From: a candidate division WOR-3 bacterium
GTDB lineage: Bacteria > Hydrothermota > UBA3072
DNA length: 52,992 bases
Reading direction: 5' to 3'
NCBI GenBank assembly: GCA_039804165.1
Contig: JBDRZZ010000011.1
Coordinates: forward strand, 1-52,992
Made by a program: the position numbers and the translations under genes
The notes under the pieces: model-generated
The model's input: only the letters and a program-made list of their open reading frames with translations
The model's database searches: none
What the model was told of the DNA's origin: nothing
Shown here: piece by piece, positions 32,577 to 40,628 of the stretch
How positions within the stretch are numbered: the first letter of the stretch is position 1
How the letters are laid out: the number at the start of each line of letters is the position of its first letter

Positions 32577-33886
32577 AAAAATTTTTTTTATTTTTTCTTT
32601 TTTTTATTGGTTGTGTTTATTATAACACTTTCTATAACGCAGAAAAATATTTTGAGGAAAAGAATTACGATAAGAGTATAAAAAAATGTAAAAAAATAAT
32701 TGAAAGATTTCAGGACTCGGAATATGTAGATGATGCATTTTTCCTTATGGGTAAAAGTTATTTTTATTTAAATAATTTAGATGAAGCAAAGGCAAGTTTT
32801 AAGCAATTGGTTGAGTATTTCCCTGGTTCTCCTTTTACAGACGAAGCTTATCTTTTTTTAGGGAAAATAGCTGTTGAGAAAAGAGATAAGGATGAAGCGC
32901 TTCTTTTTCTTGAGAAAGCTTCAAGGTCTCCTCGTCAGGGGATAAGAATGGAGACATTTAAAACAAAATTGAAATTATTCCTTGAGTTTGGCGAACCTCA
33001 AAAAGCGATAGAAGAAGGAGAGAAATTTGTTGAGAAATACTCTGAGTATTCTGGAGAGATTTATTATATAATTGGAAATGCAAATGAATCAATGGGGAGG
33101 GAAGAGGAAGCTTTGAAAATGTATAAGAAAGCTCTTGGGAAGAGTAAAAAAGAAGAAAAAGGGAAAATTATATTTAGTTTAGGCAATTTATATATGAAAA
33201 TGGATAGTTTAGAAAAAGCCCTTTCTGTTATTTCTTCTTTAGGGGAAGGGAAATTAAGCGATTCTCTTAATCTTCTTAAAGGAGAAGTATTGAAAAAAAT
33301 GAATAATTTTGATGAATCCGAGAAATTTTTAAATTTTCTTTCTTATAGGACTGATAGTCTTGGAGCTATAGCAAAATACAACCTTGCAGAGATAAAAGAG
33401 ATAAAAGGAGATACCTCTTCTGCTCTTTTTATATATAAGGAGATAGATTCAAAGAGAAGTTTTGGGGAGCTTGGTTTAAGAGCAAAGGCAAAAAAAGAAA
33501 TTTTGGAAAAACTAAAATTATTAAAGGACCTCTCTGATAAAGAAAAAAGGAAAGAATTAGAAAAGGAATTAAAAGATGATGTGATGAATAAGGATTCTGC
33601 TTATATATTTTTTAGAATAGGAGAACTTTATTTCTGGGATCTGAAAGAAAAATTAAAAGGAGCGGAATGGTATAAAAAGACTTATGAGATGTTTCCTAAA
33701 AGTCCTTATGCTCCAAAAGCCATTTTTACTCTTTTTTATATGAATATTAAAGAAGATACAACTTACTTTTTTGAGACAGACAGACTATTTTCAATCTTAG
33801 TGGAGGAATTTAAAAACACTCAATTTGCTGAAAAAGCAAAGGAGATTTATGGATCCTATATTCGGAATAAGGAAAGTCCTCAGTAA
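32573..33886 (+). CDS. TPR-repeat outer-membrane-type lipoprotein
   Basis: This 437-residue protein has a type II signal peptide (KKFFLFFLFFIGC, lipobox FIGC, acylated Cys at about 14). It is followed by YYNTFYNAEKYFEEKNYDKS and a chain of tetratricopeptide repeats through the whole mature part. The repeats are of the BamD/YbgF type (FPGSPFTDEAYLFLGKIA, MFPKSPYAPKAIFTLFYM). It is probably anchored in the outer membrane and acts as a protein-interaction scaffold; its partner is unknown. Such YFNTFYNA lipoproteins are common in FCB and candidate-phylum diderms. It is coupled to rng (4-nt overlap) and overlaps pyrK by 38 nt. Confidence 0.85.
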   Translation: MKKFFLFFLFFIGCVYYNTFYNAEKYFEEKNYDKSIKKCKKIIERFQDSEYVDDAFFLMGKSYFYLNNLDEAKASFKQLVEYFPGSPFTDEAYLFLGKIAVEKRDKDEALLFLEKASRSPRQGIRMETFKTKLKLFLEFGEPQKAIEEGEKFVEKYSEYSGEIYYIIGNANESMGREEEALKMYKKALGKSKKEEKGKIIFSLGNLYMKMDSLEKALSVISSLGEGKLSDSLNLLKGEVLKKMNNFDESEKFLNFLSYRTDSLGAIAKYNLAEIKEIKGDTSSALFIYKEIDSKRSFGELGLRAKAKKEILEKLKLLKDLSDKEKRKELEKELKDDVMNKDSAYIFFRIGELYFWDLKEKLKGAEWYKKTYEMFPKSPYAPKAIFTLFYMNIKEDTTYFFETDRLFSILVEEFKNTQFAEKAKEIYGSYIRNKESPQ

Positions 33887-34586
33887 TAGAAAACTTGGTA
33901 GTTATTACGAAATTACAATAGAGGATGAAGAAATGAGTAAGAGAGCAAAATGTGGAAATTTTCTTATGATAGGACTTCCAGGACTAGATCCGTATCTTTT
34001 ACGTCCTTTCTCTTTTTTAGATGTAAATGACAACTCTTTCTCAATTCTTTTAAAAGTAAAAGGCAAAGGAACAGAACTTTTAGCAGAGTTAAGAAGAGGA
34101 GATGAGGTTAAGGTTTTAGGTCCAATAGGAAAAAGTTTCGATCCTCCTTCGGAGGGAATTTTAATAGGTGGGGGAATTGGAATAGCTCCTCTTTATTATC
34201 AATCAAAATGGATGCGGGGAGGGAAGCTATTTTTTGGTGCAAAAAACGAAGAGGAAATAATATTAGTTAAGGAATTTGAACAGAGAAATTTTAAAGTAAG
34301 AACTATTATAGAGAAAAAAGGTGGTGTTGTGAGTGAACTTGTAGAAAGGTATTTAGAAGAGATCTCTAATGAGGAAATATTTATCTGTGGTCCAGAAGAG
34401 ATGATAAAGGCAGTTATTAAAGTTTTGTCTAAGAGTCAGTTAGAAAAAACCTATGTTTATGTTGAAGAAAGAATGGGTTGTGGATTAGGAGGTTGTAAAT
34501 CTTGTGTTGTAAAGACAAAAGAAGGATACAAGCAACTATGCATAGATGGTCCTATTTTTCCTTTGAGGGAGATAAAATTTGATTGA
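33849..34586 (+). CDS. pyrK: Dihydroorotate dehydrogenase electron transfer subunit
   Basis: This 245-residue FAD and [2Fe-2S] protein passes electrons from PyrD to NAD+. It shows LRPFSFLDVNDNSF (FAD site), the GILIGGGIGIAPLYY nucleotide-binding glycines, CGPEEMIKAV and a cysteine cluster at the C-terminus (ERMGCGLGGCKSCVVKTKEG ending in QLC). The frame is open 8 codons upstream, but the ATG at 33849 has AAAGGAG just before it and gives a typical N-terminus. The gene starts inside the end of the TPR gene, which is a larger overlap than usual in this operon. It overlaps pyrD by 8 nt. Confidence 0.93.
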   Translation: MDPIFGIRKVLSNRKLGSYYEITIEDEEMSKRAKCGNFLMIGLPGLDPYLLRPFSFLDVNDNSFSILLKVKGKGTELLAELRRGDEVKVLGPIGKSFDPPSEGILIGGGIGIAPLYYQSKWMRGGKLFFGAKNEEEIILVKEFEQRNFKVRTIIEKKGGVVSELVERYLEEISNEEIFICGPEEMIKAVIKVLSKSQLEKTYVYVEERMGCGLGGCKSCVVKTKEGYKQLCIDGPIFPLREIKFD

Positions 34587-35463
34587 TCTTTCAGTAGAAA
34601 TTGGACCAATTAAATTAAAAAACCCTGTTCTTCTTGCTTCTGGAGTTTGGGATTTTCCCTATACAAAGATAATAGATTTTGAGAAGTTAGGAGGGGTTAT
34701 TTATAAGAGCATTTCTTTAAAACCGAGAGATGGAAATCTTCCCCCTAGGATTGCTGAGGTTCCCTATGGTTTAATTAATTCAATTGGTTTGGAAAATAAA
34801 GGGGTGAATTTTTTCAATAAAGAGGTTCTTCCGAAGTTGAAGAATTTAAAAACCAATGTTTTTGTAAGTATTTTTGGAGAGACTATAGAGGAATTTTCAA
34901 TAATTGCTTCAAAAATTAAGGATGTAGATGGAATTGAGTTGAATGTGAGTTGCCCAAATGTGAAAAGGGGAGGAGAAAGTTTTGGGAAAGATCCGGAGAT
35001 GGTTTTTTTGATAACTAAGGCTGTTTGTAAGAGCACTTCATTACCTATCATTGTTAAGCTTCCCCCTTCTTATACTAATATTGAAGAATTGGCAAAGAAA
35101 GCTAAGGAAGGAGGTGCGGTGGCAGTTACAGTAGCTAACACTTTTCCAGCTATTGCTATAGATATAGAAAAAAGAGAACCTTTTTTTAAGGGGATAACAG
35201 GAGGTTTAAGCGGTCCAGCTATAAAACCTATTTCTTTATATAATGTTTATAGAATTAAAAAGTCAGTTTACATCCCAATTATAGGTTCTGGTGGAATTGC
35301 AAATTATAAAGATGTGCTTGAATATATTTTTGCTGGAGCAATAGCTGTTCAGCTTGGAAGTATTATTTTCAATAACCCCCTTGCTCCAGTTGAGATTCTG
35401 TATAATTTAGAAAAATGGATGAGAGAGAAAGGATATTTTAGTTTAAAGGATTTAACGAAATGA
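34579..35463 (+). CDS. pyrD: Dihydroorotate dehydrogenase B, catalytic subunit
   Basis: This 294-residue FMN enzyme is of class 1B and oxidises dihydroorotate to orotate together with PyrK. Visible blocks are KNPVLLASGVWDFPYTK and GLINSIGLENKGVNFF. ELNVSCPNVKRGGESFG has the catalytic Cys in the SCPN segment, and VTVANTFPAIA and IPIIGSGGIANYKDVLEYIF follow. The start codon is TTG, overlapping the pyrK stop, with GAGGGAG upstream. The stop overlaps pyrF by 4 nt. Confidence 0.95.
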   Translation: MIDLSVEIGPIKLKNPVLLASGVWDFPYTKIIDFEKLGGVIYKSISLKPRDGNLPPRIAEVPYGLINSIGLENKGVNFFNKEVLPKLKNLKTNVFVSIFGETIEEFSIIASKIKDVDGIELNVSCPNVKRGGESFGKDPEMVFLITKAVCKSTSLPIIVKLPPSYTNIEELAKKAKEGGAVAVTVANTFPAIAIDIEKREPFFKGITGGLSGPAIKPISLYNVYRIKKSVYIPIIGSGGIANYKDVLEYIFAGAIAVQLGSIIFNNPLAPVEILYNLEKWMREKGYFSLKDLTK

Positions 35464-36191
35464 ATAAAGAGCCAAAGGATTTTTTAATAGTTTCTTTGGA
35501 TGTTCCTACTCTTGAAGAGAGCTTATCTATAGTAAAGGAATTGGAGGATTTAGTAAATTTCTATAAGATAGGACTTGAACTTTTTACTAGAGTTGGTCCT
35601 CAAATTGTCTATACTTTAAAAGATAAAGGGAAAAAGGTTCTGCTTGATTTAAAATTGCACGATATTCCAAACACGGTTTCTGGAGCAGTTAATGCTGCAG
35701 TTCGTATGGGAGTAGATATGTTGACGATTCATACTCTTGGTGGCTTTGAGATGATGGAAGCAGCACAAAAAGCAGTATGGAATAAAAGATTGAGTACCCC
35801 TATTATTCTTGGAGTTACAATACTTACAAGCCTTGATGAGGCATTTTTGAAAGACGTTCTGGGGGTAGAAAAATCTTTAAAGGAGGAAGTGTTAGATTTG
35901 GCTTCTATTGCAAAGAGTGCAGGTCTTGGAGGTGTTGTAGCTTCTCCTTTTGAGGTTTCCTTAGTTAAAGAAAGGTGTGGAAAGGAATTTCTTGTGGCTA
36001 CCCCAGGGATAAGACCAGAATCCGTAGATAAGGACGACCAGAAGAGATTTGCAACGCCTTCTCTTGCAATTAGGAGTGGAGCAGATTATCTTATTGTAGG
36101 AAGACCTATTATCAAAGCAAAAAATATGGTTAAAGTTACAGAAAACATAATTAAGGAGATTGAAAATGAGTTATTACAGAAAACTTCTTGA
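35460..36191 (+). CDS. pyrF: Orotidine 5'-phosphate decarboxylase
   Basis: This 243-residue enzyme catalyses the last step of UMP synthesis. The catalytic LDLKLHDIPNTVSGAV (Asp-Lys-x-x-Asp arrangement) is intact, and ATPGIRPE and GADYLIVGRPII form the phosphate-binding end. It overlaps pyrD by 4 nt (ATGA) and pyrE by 26 nt, placing pyrK-D-F-E in one transcript. Confidence 0.96.
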   Translation: MNKEPKDFLIVSLDVPTLEESLSIVKELEDLVNFYKIGLELFTRVGPQIVYTLKDKGKKVLLDLKLHDIPNTVSGAVNAAVRMGVDMLTIHTLGGFEMMEAAQKAVWNKRLSTPIILGVTILTSLDEAFLKDVLGVEKSLKEEVLDLASIAKSAGLGGVVASPFEVSLVKERCGKEFLVATPGIRPESVDKDDQKRFATPSLAIRSGADYLIVGRPIIKAKNMVKVTENIIKEIENELLQKTS

Positions 36192-36744
36192 AGAAGCGGG
36201 AGCTCTTCTTCAAGGACACTTTTTGCTTACATCAGGAATGCATTCTGATAGATATGTGGAAAAGATTAGAATTTTAGAGAACCCCAAATTACTGGCGCCT
36301 TTTGTTAAAAGAATGATAGAACTTTCTCCGGAAACTGATTGGTTTGTAGGTCCTACCTTAGGAGGAGCAATAATTGCTTATGAGCTTGCGAGAGCTACAG
36401 GTAAAAAGTGTGCTTTTGCAGAAAGGAATGAAGATGGAGAGGGAAGATCTTTAAAAAGAGATTTTGGAATAACAGGAATGGATAAGATAGTGGTTGTTGA
36501 TGATGTGTTAACGACAGGACTTTCTGTTGTGGAAACCTGCACTGCGATTAAAAAAGGGAAGATCTTAGCAATAGTAGTTCTTGTGGATCGCTCTATGGAG
36601 CCTTTAGATATTGATATACCTATAAAATCGGTTGTTAGGTATCCTACGAGGATTTATTATCCAGATGAGTGTTATCTTTGTATGAATAAAATTAAATTAA
36701 CAAAAAGAGGTGGAAGTGGAAGGTGGCAAGATTTACGAATTTGA
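36166..36744 (+). CDS. pyrE: Orotate phosphoribosyltransferase
   Basis: This 192-residue PRTase adds the ribose phosphate to orotate. The LLTSGMHSDRYVEKIRI opening, GPTLGGAIIAYELARATGKK and the PRPP-binding motif DKIVVVDDVLTTGLSVVET are diagnostic. A TTG at 36160 is in frame, but the ATG at 36166 with AAGGAG 7 nt upstream is preferred. Unusually, the PyrE end runs on to CYLCMNKIKLTKRGGSGRWQ, and the following wzc-like gene begins within it. Confidence 0.94.
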   Translation: MSYYRKLLEEAGALLQGHFLLTSGMHSDRYVEKIRILENPKLLAPFVKRMIELSPETDWFVGPTLGGAIIAYELARATGKKCAFAERNEDGEGRSLKRDFGITGMDKIVVVDDVLTTGLSVVETCTAIKKGKILAIVVLVDRSMEPLDIDIPIKSVVRYPTRIYYPDECYLCMNKIKLTKRGGSGRWQDLRI

Positions 36745-38830
36745 TATAAGGGATTATTTACGAATAATAATAAGAAGAAAGGGAATTATTATAGGAATTA
36801 TTGGACTTTTCTTATTCTCTGCCCTTCTTTATTTCTTTTGCGTTTCCCCCGAATATACTTCTATCTCTAAAATTCTTGTAAAGAGAGTGGAATCCATCTT
36901 TACAACAACCTATTATAGATCTCCTACGGAGGAGGAGTTAACAAATCATATTTTTTTAATCAAGAGTTATCCTGCGCTCCAGATGACAGCTAATAGTTTT
37001 ACCAAAGAGGAACTTGATAAGATGAATTTTAAAAACAAGGAAGAAGCCTTTATTAGACTTAAAAAAGATATAGAAAAGAAAAAAATAGAAGTAAGCATAA
37101 AGGGAGAATCAAGAATTATAGAAATAAAGGTAACGGAAGAAAATCCTTATCGTTCTCAATTGTTTGCCAATAGACTTGCTGAAACCTATAAGGATTTTGA
37201 TGTAGAGCTTAAGAAGAAGGATGCTCATTCCACTTACGAATTTATTACAAAACAAACGGAAAAGGTTCAGAGGGATTTGGAAGAAGCGGAAGAGAAAGTA
37301 AAAGAATACAAGGAAAAATATGGAATTCTTGGGGTTCCTTCTGAAACAGAGGAATTTATAAGACAGATGTCCGAGATAGAGAAGGAGCTAAAAGCTGCTA
37401 ATATTGAGTTAGAGGTTTTAGAAAAGAAACTTGCGGCAGTGAAATCAAAATTAAATGAACAGCAAAAAGTTTTACTTGCAGAGGCTTCCCAGACTTCTTA
37501 TGAAGTGCTTATAGATTTAAAAAAACAACTAACAGCCTTGGAAAATGAAAAAGCAAACTTATTAATCCAGGGGTATTCTTCTAATGATGAAAAAATTCAG
37601 AAAATAGAGTATTCCATTCAATCTTTGAAGAATAAGATGGAAGGCGTTGTGAAGGAACTTTTACAAAATCAAGGAGTTCTTGATCCTTTAGCTCAGATGG
37701 AAGATTTTATGGAACAATCGGTTAATTTAACGATTGAGTATGCTGTTTCTAAAAGTAAAGTTGAAGCCTTAAACGAAGCTCTTAAATATTATAAAGAAAA
37801 GTTGAATCGTATCCCACAAAGAGAGTTAGAGCTAATTAGGTTAGAGAGGGAAAAGGAGGCAAACAAAAATATATATCTTATGCTTATTGAGAAAAGAGAA
37901 CAGGCTAAAATCGCTGAGGTTAGAGAAAGTGGTGATATTTCTGTTCTTGAACTTGCTTCTTTGCCTAAAAGCCCAAATATAATTTCAAAAGTGAAAAAAT
38001 TTTTATTGTTTGTTATAATTGGTGTTTTTTTGGGAATTGGTGCAGCATTTGTTGTAGATTATGTAGACGCAGCTATAAGAGATGAAATAGAGATTGTAAA
38101 AATCTCCGGGTTGCCTATCCTGGGAAGGATTCCCTTAATTGCAGAAAATAAAAATGGGTTAAATGGATTGAAAGATGTGGATACAAAAAACTATATTGCG
38201 GAAGCTTTTAGGACCCTCCGTGCGAATATAAAACTTTCTCGAGCAGAGGGGATCCCTTCTACAATTCTAATTACAGGGCCGGATGCGGGTTCTGGAAAAT
38301 CTATGGTTGCTGTGAATCTTGCTCTTTCTTTTGTGACCAGTGGGGAGAAAGTTTTGCTTGTAGATGCAGACCTTAGAAGACCTTCAATTGAAAAATACTT
38401 AGGAGTAGAGAGAGGAAAAGGTCTAACTGAGTTACTTGTAAATGAGGAAAAAGATTTAAAGCCAATTTGTATAGATGGTTTGAATGTTATTCCTTCTGGT
38501 AAATTACCACCAAATCCTTCAGAACTTTTGGATTCTAATAGAATGAAATTTCTTTTAAATAAATGGAAGAAAGAATTTGATATAATAATTCTTGATTCTC
38601 CACCTCTTATGACGGTAAGTGATAGTTTGATCTTAGCTGCCGAAGTAGAGGAGACAATACTTGTTGCTTCTTATGGTAAGACAACTCGCCATATGATTGC
38701 TCAGACAGCTCAATTGTTGAAGCAGCTTTCTATTAAGCCTCTTGGTTATGTTCTGAATAAAGTGGATCTTCGTAAGGAATATGGATATTATTACAGTTAT
38801 TATCACTATTATCATAGGAAAGAAGAGTGA
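36710..38830 (+). CDS. Wzc-like polysaccharide co-polymerase and BY-kinase
   Basis: This 706-residue inner-membrane protein has an N-terminal Wzz domain with one transmembrane segment (GIIIGIIGLFLFSALLYFF, about 25-45), a long periplasmic coiled-coil region (about 150-400) and a second transmembrane segment at about 425-445. A cytoplasmic tyrosine kinase follows, with Walker A TGPDAGSGKSMVAVN, Walker A' VLLVDADLRRPSIE and the LDSPPL motif. The tail is a tyrosine cluster (EYGYYYSYYHYYHRKEE), the autophosphorylation site. It regulates capsule or exopolysaccharide assembly. The start is GTG at 36710 or, with better spacing from AGAGG, GTG at 36716. It converges with UDP-glucose dehydrogenase only 4 nt away. 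Confidence 0.92.
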   Translation: MEVEGGKIYEFDIRDYLRIIIRRKGIIIGIIGLFLFSALLYFFCVSPEYTSISKILVKRVESIFTTTYYRSPTEEELTNHIFLIKSYPALQMTANSFTKEELDKMNFKNKEEAFIRLKKDIEKKKIEVSIKGESRIIEIKVTEENPYRSQLFANRLAETYKDFDVELKKKDAHSTYEFITKQTEKVQRDLEEAEEKVKEYKEKYGILGVPSETEEFIRQMSEIEKELKAANIELEVLEKKLAAVKSKLNEQQKVLLAEASQTSYEVLIDLKKQLTALENEKANLLIQGYSSNDEKIQKIEYSIQSLKNKMEGVVKELLQNQGVLDPLAQMEDFMEQSVNLTIEYAVSKSKVEALNEALKYYKEKLNRIPQRELELIRLEREKEANKNIYLMLIEKREQAKIAEVRESGDISVLELASLPKSPNIISKVKKFLLFVIIGVFLGIGAAFVVDYVDAAIRDEIEIVKISGLPILGRIPLIAENKNGLNGLKDVDTKNYIAEAFRTLRANIKLSRAEGIPSTILITGPDAGSGKSMVAVNLALSFVTSGEKVLLVDADLRRPSIEKYLGVERGKGLTELLVNEEKDLKPICIDGLNVIPSGKLPPNPSELLDSNRMKFLLNKWKKEFDIIILDSPPLMTVSDSLILAAEVEETILVASYGKTTRHMIAQTAQLLKQLSIKPLGYVLNKVDLRKEYGYYYSYYHYYHRKEE

Positions 38831-38834
38831 GAAT

Positions 38835-40133
38835 TTATCTTCCTATTCCGTAATATTCAAAGCCTAAGTTTCTTACTTTAACTGGATCGTAGATATTTCT
38901 TCCATCAAATATTATTTTTTTGGACATTAACTTCTTCATTTTATCAAAATCAGGGTTTCTAAATTCGTTCCACTCAGTACAAATAATAAGAGCTTCAGCG
39001 TCTTTTAAGCAGAGATAAGGTTCATCAGGAAATTCTAAACTTTTACCAAAGATTTTTTTAGCATTCTCAATTGCTTGGGGATCATAAGCTTTAATTTTGG
39101 CTCCTTCAGAGAGTAAAGCATTTATAATGACAATAGAAGGAGCATTTCTCATATCATCAGTTTGTGGTTTAAAAGAAAGTCCCCAGACCGCAAAATTCCT
39201 ACCTTTGAGGTCATTAAATCTATTTTTTATCTTCTCAAAAATTACCCTTTTTTGACTTTCATTTACAAAATCTATTCCTTCGCAAAACTTCATTGGGAGG
39301 CCATATTCTTTTCCTTTCTGGATTAAAGCTTTCACGTCTTTTGGGAAACAAGAACCTCCATATCCAATACCTGGAAAGAGAAATTTTGAACCAATTCTTG
39401 GATCTTTCCCCATTCCAATTCTAACTTCTTCAATGTCTGCTCCTACTTTCTCGCAGAGATTTGCTATTTCATTCATAAAAGAGATTCTACTGGCAAGCAT
39501 TGCATTACTTGCATATTTTGTCATTTCTGCGCTTTCAATTTTCATAACAAGAATGGGGTTTCCAGTCCTAACAAAAGGCTCGTAAAGTTCTTTAATCTTT
39601 TCAGCGGCTTTTTTACTATCAGTTCCTATAATTATTCTATCAGGTTTCATAAAATCTTGTAGAGCACTTCCTTCTTTTAGGAATTCCGGGTTAGAGACAA
39701 CATCAAAATTTGCCTTTGTTTTCTTTTTTATTATTCTCTTGACCTCTTTCGCTGTTCCAACAGGAACTGTGCTCTTGTTAACTATAATCTTGTATTCATC
39801 TCCCATTGCTTCTCCAATTTCTTCAGCTACTTTATAAACATAAGATAAATCTACCGAACCATCTTCTTTTTCAGGTGTTCCAACTGCAATGAAGATAATC
39901 TCAGAATTGACAACACCTTCTTTAATTCTTGTTGTAAAAGATAATCGCCCTTCCTTTGAGTTTCTTTTAATTAGCTCCTCTAAGCCTGGTTCGTAAATTG
40001 GAACTATGTTACGTTTTAATTTTTCAATTTTTTCTTTGTCACTATCAACACAAATAACTTTGTTACCACTTTCTGCGAAACCTGTTCCTACTACAAGTCC
40101 CACATAACCAGTTCCTATTACACAGATTTTCAT
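38835..40133 (-). CDS. ugd: UDP-glucose 6-dehydrogenase
   Basis: This 432-residue NAD-dependent enzyme makes UDP-glucuronate for surface polysaccharide. The NAD-binding start is MKICVIGTGYVGLVVGTGFA. Other blocks are VGTPEKEDGSVDLSYV, NPEFLKEGSALQDFMKPDRI, the catalytic Cys in GIGYGGSCFPKDVKAL and GLSFKPQTDDMRNAPS. The frame is open 13 codons upstream, but the ATG at 40133 with GGAGGAG 4 nt before it gives the canonical N-terminus. It fits functionally with the Wzc-like gene with which it converges. Confidence 0.96.
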   Translation of the reverse strand: MKICVIGTGYVGLVVGTGFAESGNKVICVDSDKEKIEKLKRNIVPIYEPGLEELIKRNSKEGRLSFTTRIKEGVVNSEIIFIAVGTPEKEDGSVDLSYVYKVAEEIGEAMGDEYKIIVNKSTVPVGTAKEVKRIIKKKTKANFDVVSNPEFLKEGSALQDFMKPDRIIIGTDSKKAAEKIKELYEPFVRTGNPILVMKIESAEMTKYASNAMLASRISFMNEIANLCEKVGADIEEVRIGMGKDPRIGSKFLFPGIGYGGSCFPKDVKALIQKGKEYGLPMKFCEGIDFVNESQKRVIFEKIKNRFNDLKGRNFAVWGLSFKPQTDDMRNAPSIVIINALLSEGAKIKAYDPQAIENAKKIFGKSLEFPDEPYLCLKDAEALIICTEWNEFRNPDFDKMKKLMSKKIIFDGRNIYDPVKVRNLGFEYYGIGR

Positions 40134-40177
40134 ATCTCTCCTCCATTTCTGTTTTTTATTCTTGAAGGACAAAATAA

Positions 40178-40205
40178 ACTATAACCTAAAACCATAATTA
40201 GTCAA
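40178..40205 (-). promoter_or_regulatory. Predicted promoter of ugd
   Basis: Minus-strand TTGACT (40200-40205), 16 nt, TATAGT (40178-40183), 44 nt before the ugd ATG. In contrast to the leaderless genes here, ugd has a real leader with a GGAGGAG site. Confidence 0.65.
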
Positions 40206-40210
40206 GAAGA

Positions 40211-40244
40211 AAAATAAAAACCTCTTCTCCTTAAGGAGAAGAGG
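40211..40244 (-). terminator. Intrinsic terminator of rho-rpmE (perfect 24-nt palindrome plus T-run)
   Basis: A perfect inverted repeat at 40221-40244 (CCTCTTCTCC joined by TTAA to GGAGAAGAGG) is followed on the minus strand by TTTTTATTTTT (40210-40220). It is correctly oriented to end the rpmE transcript, 193 nt after the rpmE stop, and sits just upstream of the ugd promoter. The plus-strand side lacks a T-run, so it acts in one direction only. Confidence 0.7.
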
Positions 40245-40392
40245 TAGGGATAAGGAGGTATTATGGTTACTTTAAAATATAGGCAAATAATATTTTTAAT
40301 AAATGTCAAATATCTATAAAAAAATATACAAATATTATTCCTAAATTTAAGCCTTTTGAAATCAAAGACTTAAATAATTAAAAAATCGCATT

Positions 40393-40420
40393 TTGACTAC
40401 TTGTGTAAAGTTTTTATGAT
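40393..40420 (+). promoter_or_regulatory. Candidate antisense promoter facing rpmE and rho
   Basis: Plus-strand TTGACT (40393-40398), 16 nt, TATGAT (40415-40420), matching the window's promoter pattern exactly. Transcription would start near 40427 and run antisense to rpmE and rho. No plus-strand gene lies downstream for over 3 kb. The surrounding 192-nt gap (40245-40436) holds nothing else except a weak 18-codon frame with a good ribosome site at 40263. Confidence 0.45.
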
Positions 40421-40436
40421 TATTAGGTTTTAGGGG

Positions 40437-40616
40437 TTAATTAATGTTCTTTAAGTCTGGGATTATTCCTTCTTGTCTAAGTTGTTGGTAAACAGGGTGG
40501 CAGTTAGAACAGACTTCCACGTGTAAGTTTTCTTTTGTTGATTTAGTTTTTATTACATTTCCGCAAGTGCAGGTTATTGTAGCTTCTTTATATTCTGGAT
40601 GAATATCTTTTTTCAT
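40437..40616 (-). CDS. rpmE: 50S ribosomal protein L31 with atypical C-terminus
   Basis: This 59-residue protein starts [20 protein letters not shown] and has the four zinc-binding cysteines of the C+ L31 type (C16, C18, C36, C39; VEVCSNCHP). The family normally continues FFTGKQ...GRVEKF to about 66-70 residues. Here it ends [20 protein letters not shown], so the last third is replaced or lost. No GRVEKF remnant is visible in other frames downstream. AAGGAGG precedes the ATG, and the gene follows rho by 12 nt, a common rho-rpmE pairing. Confidence 0.85.
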   Translation of the reverse strand: MKKDIHPEYKEATITCTCGNVIKTKSTKENLHVEVCSNCHPVYQQLRQEGIIPDLKNIN

Positions 40617-40628
40617 ATTTTATCCTCC

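Noticed and set aside
40263-40319. An 18-codon plus-strand frame with a good AAGGAGGT site in the ugd-rpmE gap
   Set aside because: No promoter precedes it, the product (MVTLKYRQIIFLINVKYL) has no recognisable feature and the site may be chance in an AG-rich stretch.
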